Positions 43,352 to 52,465 of a stretch of DNA of 64,000 bases are shown one piece after another. Under the pieces are notes generated by a model. The model was not told the origin of the DNA and made no database searches. It was given only the letters and a program-made list of their open reading frames with translations. Each line of letters begins with the position of its first letter. Position 1 is the stretch's first letter. Source of the DNA: Acinetobacter suaedae (lineage in GTDB: Bacteria > Pseudomonadota > Gammaproteobacteria > Pseudomonadales > Moraxellaceae); assembly GCF_008630915.1 (NCBI RefSeq), contig NZ_CP043909.1, forward strand, positions 1,178,001 through 1,242,000, in the 5' to 3' direction. Made by a program: the position numbers and the translations under genes.

Positions 43352-45985
43352 TTATTTACGTTTAGCTTTCACTTTGGTCTGTGGTTTGAGTGATTTTACT
43401 TCAACTGTCTCATCCACAGTTTTAGACTCGGCTTGTTCTTTTTTAGACTTTTTGCGCTTTTTCTTTTTCTTTGGTTCATCGTCCTCGACAGCATCACCGT
43501 CTTCAATAGCTTGCCAATATTCTAATTGTTCCATAACCGCTGCATAAATGGAGTCTTTACTGTATCGACCTTTTTTATCCAGTGTTCCTACTGGTCGAGC
43601 CATCAGAATCTCTAATGCTTGATCAATTGTATCAATCGCATGTACATGGAACTGTCCAGCCTCAACAGCTTCAATCACATCTTGGCGTAACATTAAATGT
43701 TGCATATTTTGACGAGGAATAATGACACCCTGTTTACCTGTTAATCCTTGAAGTTTACAAGCATCATAGAAACCTTCAATTTTAGCATTAACACCACCAA
43801 TTGGCTGAACTTGACCAAGTTGGTTCATTGACCCTGTAATTGCCCAAGATTGGTCAATCGGGATTTGGCAAATAGCCGAAATCAATGCAGATAATTCAGC
43901 AACCGTAGCACTGTCGCCATCAACTTGCCCGTAACTTTGTTCAAAAGCAAGGGCGGCAGAGAAGTGAAGGATTTGTTCACGTCCGAAGTGTGCTTTAAGG
44001 AAGCTCGACATCAATAACACACCTTTTGCGTGTAAGGAGCCACCAAGTTCAACACTTCGTTCGATATCGAGAATATCTCCACCACCTTGATATACGGACG
44101 CTGTTAAACGTGAAGGGAGACCGAATTCCACATCTGCATAATGGATGACAGAAAGAGCATTGATCTGTCCTAAGCGATGTCCAGACGTTTCAATCAACTG
44201 TGTGCCGCGAGATAGATCTTGCCAATACAATTCACGTAAATAACCTAAGCGATATTGACGATGGTGTAATGCTTGATTGACATGATCATGCGTAACAATT
44301 TTATCGTCTGCTTTAAATGCATGGTGATGTGCTTCACGAATCAAATCACCCAATGTAGAAGCATGTAAGGATAGGGAGCTTTGATCCTCAGCTTGACGAC
44401 TCGAGTCAGTTAATAAAGCAGCAAGTGCTGAACGATCAAATGGCAACAGTTTATCTGCTTGTACATAGTCAGCAATCAGTTGCATATATGCTTGTTCATT
44501 GCTGTCATTACGTTGTAATGTATCAGTGAAATCGGCACGGATTTTAAAGACGCTACCTAATTCTGGTTCTACTTCTAAAATTTCATAATAAATTTCAGGT
44601 TCTGCAAGTAAAACGACCTTGATTTCTAGAGGTACTGATGCTGGTTCAATTGAAATACTGCCCGTGAGGGTTAGCATGTGTTCTAGAGATGACAGTTTTA
44701 GGTGACCAGATTTTAATGCGCGTTTTAAGCCCTGCCATGCATAAGGTTGTTCGAGTAGTTGTTCTGCTTCGAGCATCAAAAACCCCCCATTCGCGCGATG
44801 TAATGAACCAGGGCGGATTAAGGTGAAATCAGTCGTGATCGTTCCGTTATGCGTGAGTTGTTCAACATGCCCGAGTAAATTGTAGTGGGTTGGAAAATCT
44901 TCAAAAATGACAGGTGCGCCACTATTGGGTTTATTTGAAATGATCACATTGGCTTGATAACGAGCAGGTACTCGGTTAAATAAGGCAGGAGTAAAGTCAT
45001 CCTCTTCTTGTTCGAGAATTAACTCTACATTTTCAATAATGTCTTCAGCATATTGTTTTAAATATAAATCTAGACCTTTGACCTCTTTATTCTTATTTAA
45101 AATAGATTCTACGCGTGGCATCACAACTTGGGTTGCGATATCACGATTTAAACTGGAGACTTGATCACGTGCATCATCTTCTAAATCACCGAGATGGAGA
45201 CCTAAACGTTCGAGTTTTTTCTCCATATAGCGAATATTAGAAGAGATATCAGCTCTTTCTTTATTACTTAAATTATTCAGATCGTTTTGGGTTAACTCAT
45301 GATATTCATCATCTTTGAGTAACATCGGGATAAAAACATGTTTATCGTTACGAGAAACCAGTTTTAAGTCCAGTTCTTCTCCTTCTTTAGTTAGCTCTGC
45401 TAAAGCTTGTTGCTGTACCTCGCCTGTAGCCTGTCGTATACGTTCAATACGATTGTGATAACTTTCTGCACTAAAGCGCCGTTCGAGTTGCTTTAAAATG
45501 ATTTGCCAAGTTTGTTGTAATGCATTTTGGAACTTTGAACCTTGTCCTGCAGGAAAGCGCAATGCAAGCGGTTGTCTAGGGTTTTTAAAATTATTGACGT
45601 ACACCCAATCATCAGGTGTTGGCATCATTTTAGCGTGTTGTTGTAATAGGCGTTTGATCATGGTGCGTTTGCCCAATCCAGCTGTGCCTACTGCGAAAAT
45701 GTTATAACCTGAATAAGGTAATGAGATGCCTGCCTCTACTGAAGCACGTGCGCGATCTTGCCCTAAAAAGTTATTTAGCGGTTTAATCCGTTTGGTTGAA
45801 CTTGGAATTTTGGCCAAGTCGGGAATATGAGTTAGTTGATTTGGTTTTAAAGCAGTTTTGGTTAGAGTTTCTTGTATATCCGTCTGTTCAAAAGCACTTG
45901 GAATGGAGTTGAGCGTTACTGTAATCGTGTTTGTTGGTGTTAAAGATAAAGTTGTTGCAGTCATTTGATCAAGTTTTTGGGTCAC
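43352..45985 (-). CDS. Lon-like ATP-dependent protease (YcbZ/LonB type)
   Basis: An 877-residue AAA+ protease. Walker A is GTAGLGKRTM (about 107-116); a long inserted helical domain follows; the C-terminal S16 protease domain has catalytic Ser in DGDSAT and Lys in GGVNAKIEGF. This resembles E. coli YcbZ. It should be a cytoplasmic protease whose targets are unknown. The last ~45 residues are an unusual tail with a run of Lys and Arg (KKKKKRKKSKK), probably disordered and possibly nucleic-acid binding. Confidence 0.9.
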   Translation of the reverse strand: MTQKLDQMTATTLSLTPTNTITVTLNSIPSAFEQTDIQETLTKTALKPNQLTHIPDLAKIPSSTKRIKPLNNFLGQDRARASVEAGISLPYSGYNIFAVGTAGLGKRTMIKRLLQQHAKMMPTPDDWVYVNNFKNPRQPLALRFPAGQGSKFQNALQQTWQIILKQLERRFSAESYHNRIERIRQATGEVQQQALAELTKEGEELDLKLVSRNDKHVFIPMLLKDDEYHELTQNDLNNLSNKERADISSNIRYMEKKLERLGLHLGDLEDDARDQVSSLNRDIATQVVMPRVESILNKNKEVKGLDLYLKQYAEDIIENVELILEQEEDDFTPALFNRVPARYQANVIISNKPNSGAPVIFEDFPTHYNLLGHVEQLTHNGTITTDFTLIRPGSLHRANGGFLMLEAEQLLEQPYAWQGLKRALKSGHLKLSSLEHMLTLTGSISIEPASVPLEIKVVLLAEPEIYYEILEVEPELGSVFKIRADFTDTLQRNDSNEQAYMQLIADYVQADKLLPFDRSALAALLTDSSRQAEDQSSLSLHASTLGDLIREAHHHAFKADDKIVTHDHVNQALHHRQYRLGYLRELYWQDLSRGTQLIETSGHRLGQINALSVIHYADVEFGLPSRLTASVYQGGGDILDIERSVELGGSLHAKGVLLMSSFLKAHFGREQILHFSAALAFEQSYGQVDGDSATVAELSALISAICQIPIDQSWAITGSMNQLGQVQPIGGVNAKIEGFYDACKLQGLTGKQGVIIPRQNMQHLMLRQDVIEAVEAGQFHVHAIDTIDQALEILMARPVGTLDKKGRYSKDSIYAAVMEQLEYWQAIEDGDAVEDDEPKKKKKRKKSKKEQAESKTVDETVEVKSLKPQTKVKAKRK

Positions 45986-46171
45986 TGTTGCTATCCAACA
46001 AATAAAACGAAATTTAATTAATTAAAGGTATACAGTTTTAGACCTAAAGATCAAGCGAACTTGTGTTTTTTATCGACAAAACAAAACAATGATTGCATAA
46101 AGCAACTTGCAAGCAGATGCAAGAAACGATTGAATAGGCAGATTCTCGAATATTCAGGAAAATAATAAGCA

Positions 46172-48349
46172 ATGACGACACAAGCCTCTGGGTGGGCATC
46201 TGCATTTAAAGCATTTTTAGACCGCCGTGCTCTGATTATGTTATTTCTTGGTTTCTCAGCAGGGATACCCATTTTACTTATCTTTTCGAGCTTATCTTTA
46301 TGGTTAGGTGAAGCAGGGATTGATAAGACCGCAGTCACTTTTTTTAGTTGGGCTGCTTTGGGATATTCCTTCAAGTTTGTATGGGCGCCGTTGATTGATG
46401 AGCTACCTGTACCATTTCTAACCAGGACTTTAGGACGTCGTCGAGCGTGGTTGTTAATCGCTCAATGTTTGATTATCTGTGCAATCTGTATTATGGCATT
46501 TTCGGACCCATCATTGGGGCGGAGCTATTTAGTACAAATGGCTGCTGGTGCAGTTTTATTAGGCTTTTCTGCCGCAACTCAAGATATCGTTATTGATGCT
46601 TATCGTATTGAGTTGGCAGAAACTGAGATGCAAACCATTTTAGCGTCAACTTACAATGCTGGTTATCGCATTGGGATGATTGTTGCGGGTGCTGGGGCCT
46701 TGTTCTTAGCTGCCTATCTAGGTACAGCAAAAGGCAATTATATTTACGAAGCATGGAAATATACTTATTTGACCATGGCGGCTGTTATGGTCGTCGGGAT
46801 TATTACCACACTGATTGTGCGTGAGCCTAAAGTAGATCGTGTTTATAAAGATTATAAGAAGACTGATTACTATCGTTTAGTATTGGTATTTTTTCTAGCG
46901 GTCACAACTTTTGTCGTGACATATATTTATTCTGGTCAGCTTACACAAGCATTGATCCAAGCAACTGCGATCAAAGATACCGCAGCGCTTTTTGGTTTGG
47001 AAGCATTACGATTTTTGACAGCGACAGCAACCGCTATTTTTATTGGTTTTAGTCTTGTTAAAATGGGTGTTGTAAATAAACAAATGGCGCATGAAACATG
47101 GGTCGCACCTATTCTAGATTTTTTTAAGCGTTATGGTGTAAAGCTCGCATTAGTTTTATTGCTGTTGATCGGTTTCTTCCGCGTATCCGATATCATTGCT
47201 GGTGTGATTTCCAATGTGTTCTATCAGGACTTGAACTTCAGTAAAGAGCAAATAGCGGAAGCCGTGAAAGTATATGGTGTTCTGTTTAGCCTATTAGGTG
47301 GTTTTCTTGGTGGTTTGCTTGCACAACGGATGAACATTATGAAATTAATGTTTATCGGTGCAGTGCTTGCAAGTTCGACAAATCTGATTTTTATTGGTTT
47401 GGTTAAATCTGGTAAGCCATTGGATCAAGTTCAGGTTCAGGTTGGAAATCATTCTTATCAAGCAACAACAGATGAAGTTGGTTATTGGAAAGTTCAGGTC
47501 CCAACCCAAATACTAAAACAGGCAGATTCGGTGCAGGTAGCTGCACAATTCAAAAACCAAGCTGAGTCTAAAATTCAATTAGAGTTGCCATACTTAATTG
47601 CAACACAACAGCCCCAGATTCAATTATTACCGATTAGTAATGATGATCAACTCAATGTTAATGAGTTAAAGCAGAGTCTAGTCATTAAAGGGCAATTGGC
47701 GGGTATTCATGTTGACCAACTAGACATTGAGCGACCTATCGTATTGAAACTAGACGAGCAAGAGTTTATTGCGAAAGTTGATCCACATGGTCTATTTAGT
47801 GGTGTGATTAATGGGCAAATATTACAAGCTTCAGCGAGTAAAAAAATTACTGCAATTGCAAATTTGAAAAATGCTGGTGAACAAAGTCTCATAGCAACGC
47901 GACAATATCATGTTGTACCAGAGGCTTCCGTAGCGACAACTTTAGATATGGATATTCAGCCAGTGGTACCAATTGATCCAAACCGACAAGGTAATACAGA
48001 GTTATCGGGTAAAGTGATCAAGCAATACAGTTCGTTATGGTTATATTTCGCGATTATCGTGGATAATCTTGCAGCTGGTTTGGCTGGTGCTGCATTTATT
48101 GCATTTTTATCGAGCTTAACTAGCGTTTCTTTTACAGCGGTTCAATATGCTATTTTTAGTTCCTTAATGACTTTAACTCCCAAATTATTAGGTGGTTATT
48201 CGGGTACGATGGTGAGTAACATGGGCTATCCGAATTTCTTTTTAATGACAACTTTAATCGGTATTCCGATTTTAGTTTTAGTGGTGTGGGTCGCGAAATT
48301 ATTACGTGACCATGAACGCCAAACAACACAGCAACAGACAGGTGAATAG
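46172..48349 (+). CDS. ampG: AmpG-family muropeptide permease with inserted Ig-like region
   Basis: A 725-residue MFS protein of the AmpG family, which imports GlcNAc-anhydroMurNAc peptides for wall recycling and beta-lactamase induction. The N-terminal helices carry [32 protein letters not shown] and [10 protein letters not shown], typical of AmpG. Residues about 413-618 are an insertion of beta-rich soluble sequence ([35 protein letters not shown]), like bacterial Ig-like folds, between late membrane helices. E. coli AmpG is about 490 residues. It ends 2 bases before the gloA ATG. Confidence 0.85.
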   Translation: MTTQASGWASAFKAFLDRRALIMLFLGFSAGIPILLIFSSLSLWLGEAGIDKTAVTFFSWAALGYSFKFVWAPLIDELPVPFLTRTLGRRRAWLLIAQCLIICAICIMAFSDPSLGRSYLVQMAAGAVLLGFSAATQDIVIDAYRIELAETEMQTILASTYNAGYRIGMIVAGAGALFLAAYLGTAKGNYIYEAWKYTYLTMAAVMVVGIITTLIVREPKVDRVYKDYKKTDYYRLVLVFFLAVTTFVVTYIYSGQLTQALIQATAIKDTAALFGLEALRFLTATATAIFIGFSLVKMGVVNKQMAHETWVAPILDFFKRYGVKLALVLLLLIGFFRVSDIIAGVISNVFYQDLNFSKEQIAEAVKVYGVLFSLLGGFLGGLLAQRMNIMKLMFIGAVLASSTNLIFIGLVKSGKPLDQVQVQVGNHSYQATTDEVGYWKVQVPTQILKQADSVQVAAQFKNQAESKIQLELPYLIATQQPQIQLLPISNDDQLNVNELKQSLVIKGQLAGIHVDQLDIERPIVLKLDEQEFIAKVDPHGLFSGVINGQILQASASKKITAIANLKNAGEQSLIATRQYHVVPEASVATTLDMDIQPVVPIDPNRQGNTELSGKVIKQYSSLWLYFAIIVDNLAAGLAGAAFIAFLSSLTSVSFTAVQYAIFSSLMTLTPKLLGGYSGTMVSNMGYPNFFLMTTLIGIPILVLVVWVAKLLRDHERQTTQQQTGE

Positions 48350-48351
48350 TG

Positions 48352-48753
48352 ATGCGCATGTTACATACGATGTTACGAGTAGGTAATTTAGAACAGTCTT
48401 TAAAGTTCTACACTGAGGTACTTGGTATGAAATTGCTACGTCAACGTGATTATGAAGAGGGGCGTTTTACCCTTGCTTTTGTTGGCTATGGTGATGAAGA
48501 AAACAATACAGTACTTGAGTTAACCCATAACTGGGATACTAGCAGTTATGATCTAGGTAATGGCTATGGCCATATCGCGATTGGTGTAGAGGATGCTTAT
48601 AAAGCATGTGAAGAGATCAAGGCACGTGGTGGTAAAGTTGTGCGTGAAGCTGGACCAATGAAAGGTGGCGTGACCGTAATCGCTTTTGTTGAAGACCCTG
48701 ATGGTTATAAGGTGGAGTTGATTCAACAGGATCAAAATGCTCGTAATAACTAA
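48352..48753 (+). CDS. gloA: Lactoylglutathione lyase (glyoxalase I)
   Basis: A 133-residue glyoxalase I, which converts the methylglyoxal-glutathione hemithioacetal to S-lactoylglutathione. It has [10 protein letters not shown] at the start (metal His), [20 protein letters not shown] (Glu), GHIAIGV (His) and [11 protein letters not shown] (Glu), the complete ligand set of the Ni/Co type. The ATG at 48352 matches the E. coli start; the ampG stop is 2 bases upstream. Confidence 0.95.
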   Translation: MRMLHTMLRVGNLEQSLKFYTEVLGMKLLRQRDYEEGRFTLAFVGYGDEENNTVLELTHNWDTSSYDLGNGYGHIAIGVEDAYKACEEIKARGGKVVREAGPMKGGVTVIAFVEDPDGYKVELIQQDQNARNN

Positions 48754-48810
48754 TTTGAATTCATCTTAAGCTGAAGATTTCTCATTTAAAAGCGCTAGTA
48801 TTATTTATAC

Positions 48811-48862
48811 AGCCCAGTATGATGTGTCGATCAAATGGTCAACAATATCATATTGGGCTTTA
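48811..48862 (+). terminator. Terminator after gloA
   Basis: AGCCCAGTATGAT (48811-48823) pairs with ATCATATTGGGCT (48847-48859) over 13 positions with one G-T pair, followed by TTT. Confidence 0.6.
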
Positions 48863-48892
48863 TCATAATTAGTGGGTGAATAGGAATAAGTT

Positions 48893-49861
48893 ATGTTCAA
48901 AATTTTGGCATTGGATCGCTTTACACTTCTCTTGGTGGCAATGGTTGTACTCGCAACATTTTTACCAGTTTCAGGTCAAATTGCATCTTATTTCAATATC
49001 CTAACCACAGTCGCTATCGCAATACTTTTCTTTTTACATGGTGCAAAATTATCACGTGAAGCTGTGATGGAGGGGATGCTACATTGGAAAATGCATGCTT
49101 TGGTCTTTGCATTTACCTTCTTGATTTTCCCTGTACTTGGTTTGATGGCTAAACCTGTTTTAGAACCATTATTGGGGCAACAATTGTATTGGGGCTTTTT
49201 GTTTATGTGCTTCTTGCCATCAACAGTACAGTCCTCAATCGCCTTTACTTCAATGGCTAAAGGTAATGTTGCTGGTGCGGTGTGTAGTGCATCTTTTTCT
49301 AATATTATTGGTATGTTTATTACCCCGATTCTGGTTAGTTTTTTTATTCTAGGGCAGAGTCAACATGGTTTTGATCCTACCAAGTCGATTCTACAAATTA
49401 CCTTGCTATTATTAGTCCCATTTATTCTAGGGCAGATATTACGTCCTTATATTTATCCATATATGGTCAAAGTGCCGAGTATAGTTAAAGCATTTGATCA
49501 AGGGTCGATCTTAATGGTGGTCTATGGCGCATTTAGTAGTGCTGTCGTTGCAGGATTATGGCAGCAGGTCAGTGGTATAACTTTACTTTACCTTATCATT
49601 GCTTGCTCAATGTTATTAACCATTGTGATGCTACTGGCATTTTATATTCCGAAATGGTTCGGATTTAATCGAGCTGATCAGGTTACGATTTTCTTTTGTA
49701 GTTCAAAGAAAACCTTGGCGAGCGGTGTGCCTATGGCGCAGATTTTATTTATTGGGCAACCTTTGGGGATGATTGTTTTACCAATTATGATTTTTCATCA
49801 GATCCAATTAATGGTGTGTGGTGTCATTGCAAATCGTTGGTCAAAATCAACACAAGAATAA
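48893..49861 (+). CDS. Bile-acid:sodium symporter family protein (YfeH-like)
   Basis: A 322-residue membrane protein with about 9-10 helices of the BASS/SBF-like fold, closest in appearance to E. coli YfeH. Blocks include FFLHGAKLSREA, CFLPSTVQSSIAFTSMAKGN and the C-terminal FCSSKKTLASGVPMAQILF, which resemble the two crossover motifs of sodium symporters. Substrate unknown, probably an organic anion. Confidence 0.85.
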   Translation: MFKILALDRFTLLLVAMVVLATFLPVSGQIASYFNILTTVAIAILFFLHGAKLSREAVMEGMLHWKMHALVFAFTFLIFPVLGLMAKPVLEPLLGQQLYWGFLFMCFLPSTVQSSIAFTSMAKGNVAGAVCSASFSNIIGMFITPILVSFFILGQSQHGFDPTKSILQITLLLLVPFILGQILRPYIYPYMVKVPSIVKAFDQGSILMVVYGAFSSAVVAGLWQQVSGITLLYLIIACSMLLTIVMLLAFYIPKWFGFNRADQVTIFFCSSKKTLASGVPMAQILFIGQPLGMIVLPIMIFHQIQLMVCGVIANRWSKSTQE

Positions 49862-50059
49862 TTCGCTAAATTTGATTTATTGGCGTATAATGCTCGCCAC
49901 TTGTTGGCTTTGCTCTGACTTTTAGGGTCTCGGTGGGTCAAAAGAAATGGTCTGTTGTCGTGTTGGTCTGCAAGTTTAGAATACTTTGCCTTCCTCATAT
50001 TTGAGAGTGATCAATTGCGATAACAGCTTAAGCCTTTCTTACTATTAGGAGCATCGAGC

Positions 50060-50284
50060 ATGCGCGCCGATATTCATCCAAAATACGAAACTTTAGTTGC
50101 TACTTGTTCATGTGGTAACGTTATCGAAACTAAATCTGCTTTAGGTAAAGAAACACTTTATCTAGATGTATGTTCTGCTTGCCACCCATTCTATACTGGT
50201 AAACAAAAGAATGTGGATACTGGCGGTCGTATCGACAAATTCAAACAACGTTTCTCTGGTATGTCACGTTCTATCAAACGTTAA
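50060..50284 (+). CDS. rpmE: Ribosomal protein L31 (zinc type)
   Basis: A 74-residue L31 of the large ribosomal subunit with the zinc-binding cysteines (CSCGNV and [10 protein letters not shown]). TTAGGAG precedes the start. A TATAAT box at 49886-49891 could be its promoter; the long leader (49892-50059) contains no gene that I can support. Confidence 0.96.
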   Translation: MRADIHPKYETLVATCSCGNVIETKSALGKETLYLDVCSACHPFYTGKQKNVDTGGRIDKFKQRFSGMSRSIKR

Positions 50285-50296
50285 TATCAAGAAAAC

Positions 50297-50324
50297 AAAA
50301 AACGGGCTTTATGCCCGTTTTTTT
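50297..50324 (+). terminator. Terminator after rpmE
   Basis: AAAAAACGGGC, a 5-base loop, GCCCG and a T-run. A second hairpin at 50337-50365 (perfect 12-bp arms, no T-run) lies between it and the next, convergent, gene. Confidence 0.88.
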
Positions 50325-50371
50325 ATGCTTTTTTTATACCTCACCTTTATCAAAAAGGTGAGGTACGAGTG

Positions 50372-52465
50372 TTATTGGTCTTGCACATCTGTTAGACGAT
50401 CAAGCTTTTTCTGGAAATAATTTCCTTGAAGAAAGCGTGTTTCAACATTCCATGCATTGGCAAATAAATTCATATCGTTCAATTCGGTTAAGAATATTTC
50501 AATTGGTTTTTGCGCAATGAAATGTAGAACTTTTTCTTGTAAATTGGCCATCTCTTTCTCTGATGAGAGCATCTTTGAAAGGTTGGGGTGAAAGGTAATA
50601 TATTGTGTATCAATTTGCTGTAGGATCGTATCGCTATATAGTGAGTTACCAAAACCACGAATAGCTACTTCCGCACCATGCTGACGTAGCAATGCGATTT
50701 GCGGTTGAGCTTGGGATAGATTCTGTTGGAGTGCCTGTTCAGAGAACTGTAAGATGATTGGATGTGCTTGTTTACTACCAATGATGGTGAGTAGTTTTGC
50801 AACCAATTCAGGTAGCTTCTTATCGTTCAGTAAAATGTGGTGGTTCAGATTGATGATTAATTTTGCTTTTGGATACTGAGTAATAAAGTTATGCAGTTGT
50901 TTACATGCCTCGACTAAAATCCATCGATCTAATTGAACTGACAACTCTGGGTCATCCTTCAAATCTTGCAGATCACTGATTTCTTGCCATTGGTTGTTAT
51001 GTATAAAGCCACTAGAGACTTCATAAGTATGGGTGTATTGATCTTGTTTGTCATAGGTTTGCTGATATTTTAAATGAATATCGCCGGCATCCAGTTTTTG
51101 TTTAAGATCTTGTAGCAGCGTGAGCTGAACAGTCTTTGGAATATGCTCTGTTGTTATACCAATATTGGTATCAATTTTTGGTGTATTAAAAACAGGAAGT
51201 GTTTTTAAGAATGCTTTAGAGACTATTTGTTCGAAATGAGCTTCATCAGGAATTTGTTTGTTGAGTTCACAATAACCTAGCTTTAAATGTAATGGGAACG
51301 TAAATTGAGCCGTAGATAATAATTGTGGTTTCTGTAGGTTATTTAAACTGATTAAAAGTGAATTTAAAACGGCTTTTGATTCAGCTTGAAATAAACCGGC
51401 ATAAACACCTGTATCAATTTGATAGATAGGGACGCTAACTTGTTCTTTGAGGAAGTTTGGAATGTTAGCAAAATATGTTTTTGCACCACGCCAATCCTTT
51501 TGGAAAACCTCATTTGGACAGTTATTCAAGCTAAAGAGTACTAATGCATTTGCATTGGCAGGATGATTTACCATCTGGCGATTAATTTGCTGTAATGCAT
51601 TAAATAAGTTTGAATTTTTTTCTACGGCATTTGATGTTGTATTGGTCGTAGCTGTAGATTGAGTTGTGGATCCACACTCAATATTAAGTTGAATTTCATC
51701 TTCATTGCCTGAAGGTAAGAATTCAATCTGTAAAGGATTATTCTTAATCGTTGGATTTTGAGTACGAAGTTCAAATCGAGCTTGATCAAACTGACCTTGT
51801 GAAATCTTTTTAAATCGTGATTTGAACTGTGCCAAATCTTCAGGTTGTAATACATCAAGAATGGGAAGACCAACAAGATCATCTGCATTTTCAAAGCCAA
51901 AAAGGTTTGCATATTCGGTATTTACATTGATATGAATACCTTCTTGAAGCATAGCAACAGCTTTATGGCTTTCTGCAACAAGTGATTGAGCTTGAGATTG
52001 AGCTGCTTCTAACTCACTAAGTAAACGATGTTCACCTTGAACCAAACGACTATAAGAAAGTGCTCGAACAATATGAATATAAAACTTTTCTGATGATTCT
52101 AGGTTTAATACATCATAAATTCCTTTGTGAATATATGATTGATATTGATCGGGTTTGTAATCATCGGATTCAAGTAATAAAACAGGAAGACTGGGTTGAG
52201 TTGAAGCTTGAATTAGAGAGAGGGTTTGTTCAATTTTTAGATCATATGCACGACCAAAAATGACAATATCCCAAGGTAAATTGAGCTGCTTCTCAAATGT
52301 CTTGAGGTCATCGAGTAAAGTTGCGTGAACTTGATGATCTTGAGTTGCAAATAAAGCTAAAATTCGATTATAGCGCAGCTGGTTATCATCAATAATAAGT
52401 AAACGTGTTTCAGTCCGTTTTAGTTTTTTAGAGAGTAAAGAATTTCTCACTTCAATGCTTCCCAT
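50372..52465 (-). CDS. FimX-like protein with degenerate GGDEF-EAL
   Basis: A 697-residue cytoplasmic protein with an N-terminal receiver-like domain (LLIIDDNQLRYNR, about 20-130), a PAS domain (HKAVAMLQEGIHI, about 165-260), a diverged GGDEF-like part (about 285-420) and a C-terminal EAL fold (about 445-690). The EAL signature reads YEVSSGF, so it is probably a cyclic di-GMP receptor rather than a phosphodiesterase. The layout matches FimX, which controls type IV pilus assembly in Pseudomonas and Xanthomonas. It overlaps the end of the PilZ-like gene by 19 bases, indicating coupling. Confidence 0.78.
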   Translation of the reverse strand: MGSIEVRNSLLSKKLKRTETRLLIIDDNQLRYNRILALFATQDHQVHATLLDDLKTFEKQLNLPWDIVIFGRAYDLKIEQTLSLIQASTQPSLPVLLLESDDYKPDQYQSYIHKGIYDVLNLESSEKFYIHIVRALSYSRLVQGEHRLLSELEAAQSQAQSLVAESHKAVAMLQEGIHINVNTEYANLFGFENADDLVGLPILDVLQPEDLAQFKSRFKKISQGQFDQARFELRTQNPTIKNNPLQIEFLPSGNEDEIQLNIECGSTTQSTATTNTTSNAVEKNSNLFNALQQINRQMVNHPANANALVLFSLNNCPNEVFQKDWRGAKTYFANIPNFLKEQVSVPIYQIDTGVYAGLFQAESKAVLNSLLISLNNLQKPQLLSTAQFTFPLHLKLGYCELNKQIPDEAHFEQIVSKAFLKTLPVFNTPKIDTNIGITTEHIPKTVQLTLLQDLKQKLDAGDIHLKYQQTYDKQDQYTHTYEVSSGFIHNNQWQEISDLQDLKDDPELSVQLDRWILVEACKQLHNFITQYPKAKLIINLNHHILLNDKKLPELVAKLLTIIGSKQAHPIILQFSEQALQQNLSQAQPQIALLRQHGAEVAIRGFGNSLYSDTILQQIDTQYITFHPNLSKMLSSEKEMANLQEKVLHFIAQKPIEIFLTELNDMNLFANAWNVETRFLQGNYFQKKLDRLTDVQDQ

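Noticed and set aside
46051..46374. Minus-strand frame over the start of ampG
   Set aside because: It overlaps the well-supported ampG N-terminus and shows no family features.
50337..50365. Perfect 12-bp hairpin as a terminator for the FimX-like gene
   Set aside because: No T-run follows on either strand; kept only as a note under the rpmE terminator.
51622..51912. 96-codon frame within the FimX-like gene on the same strand
   Set aside because: It lies fully inside the longer, domain-supported frame in another phase.
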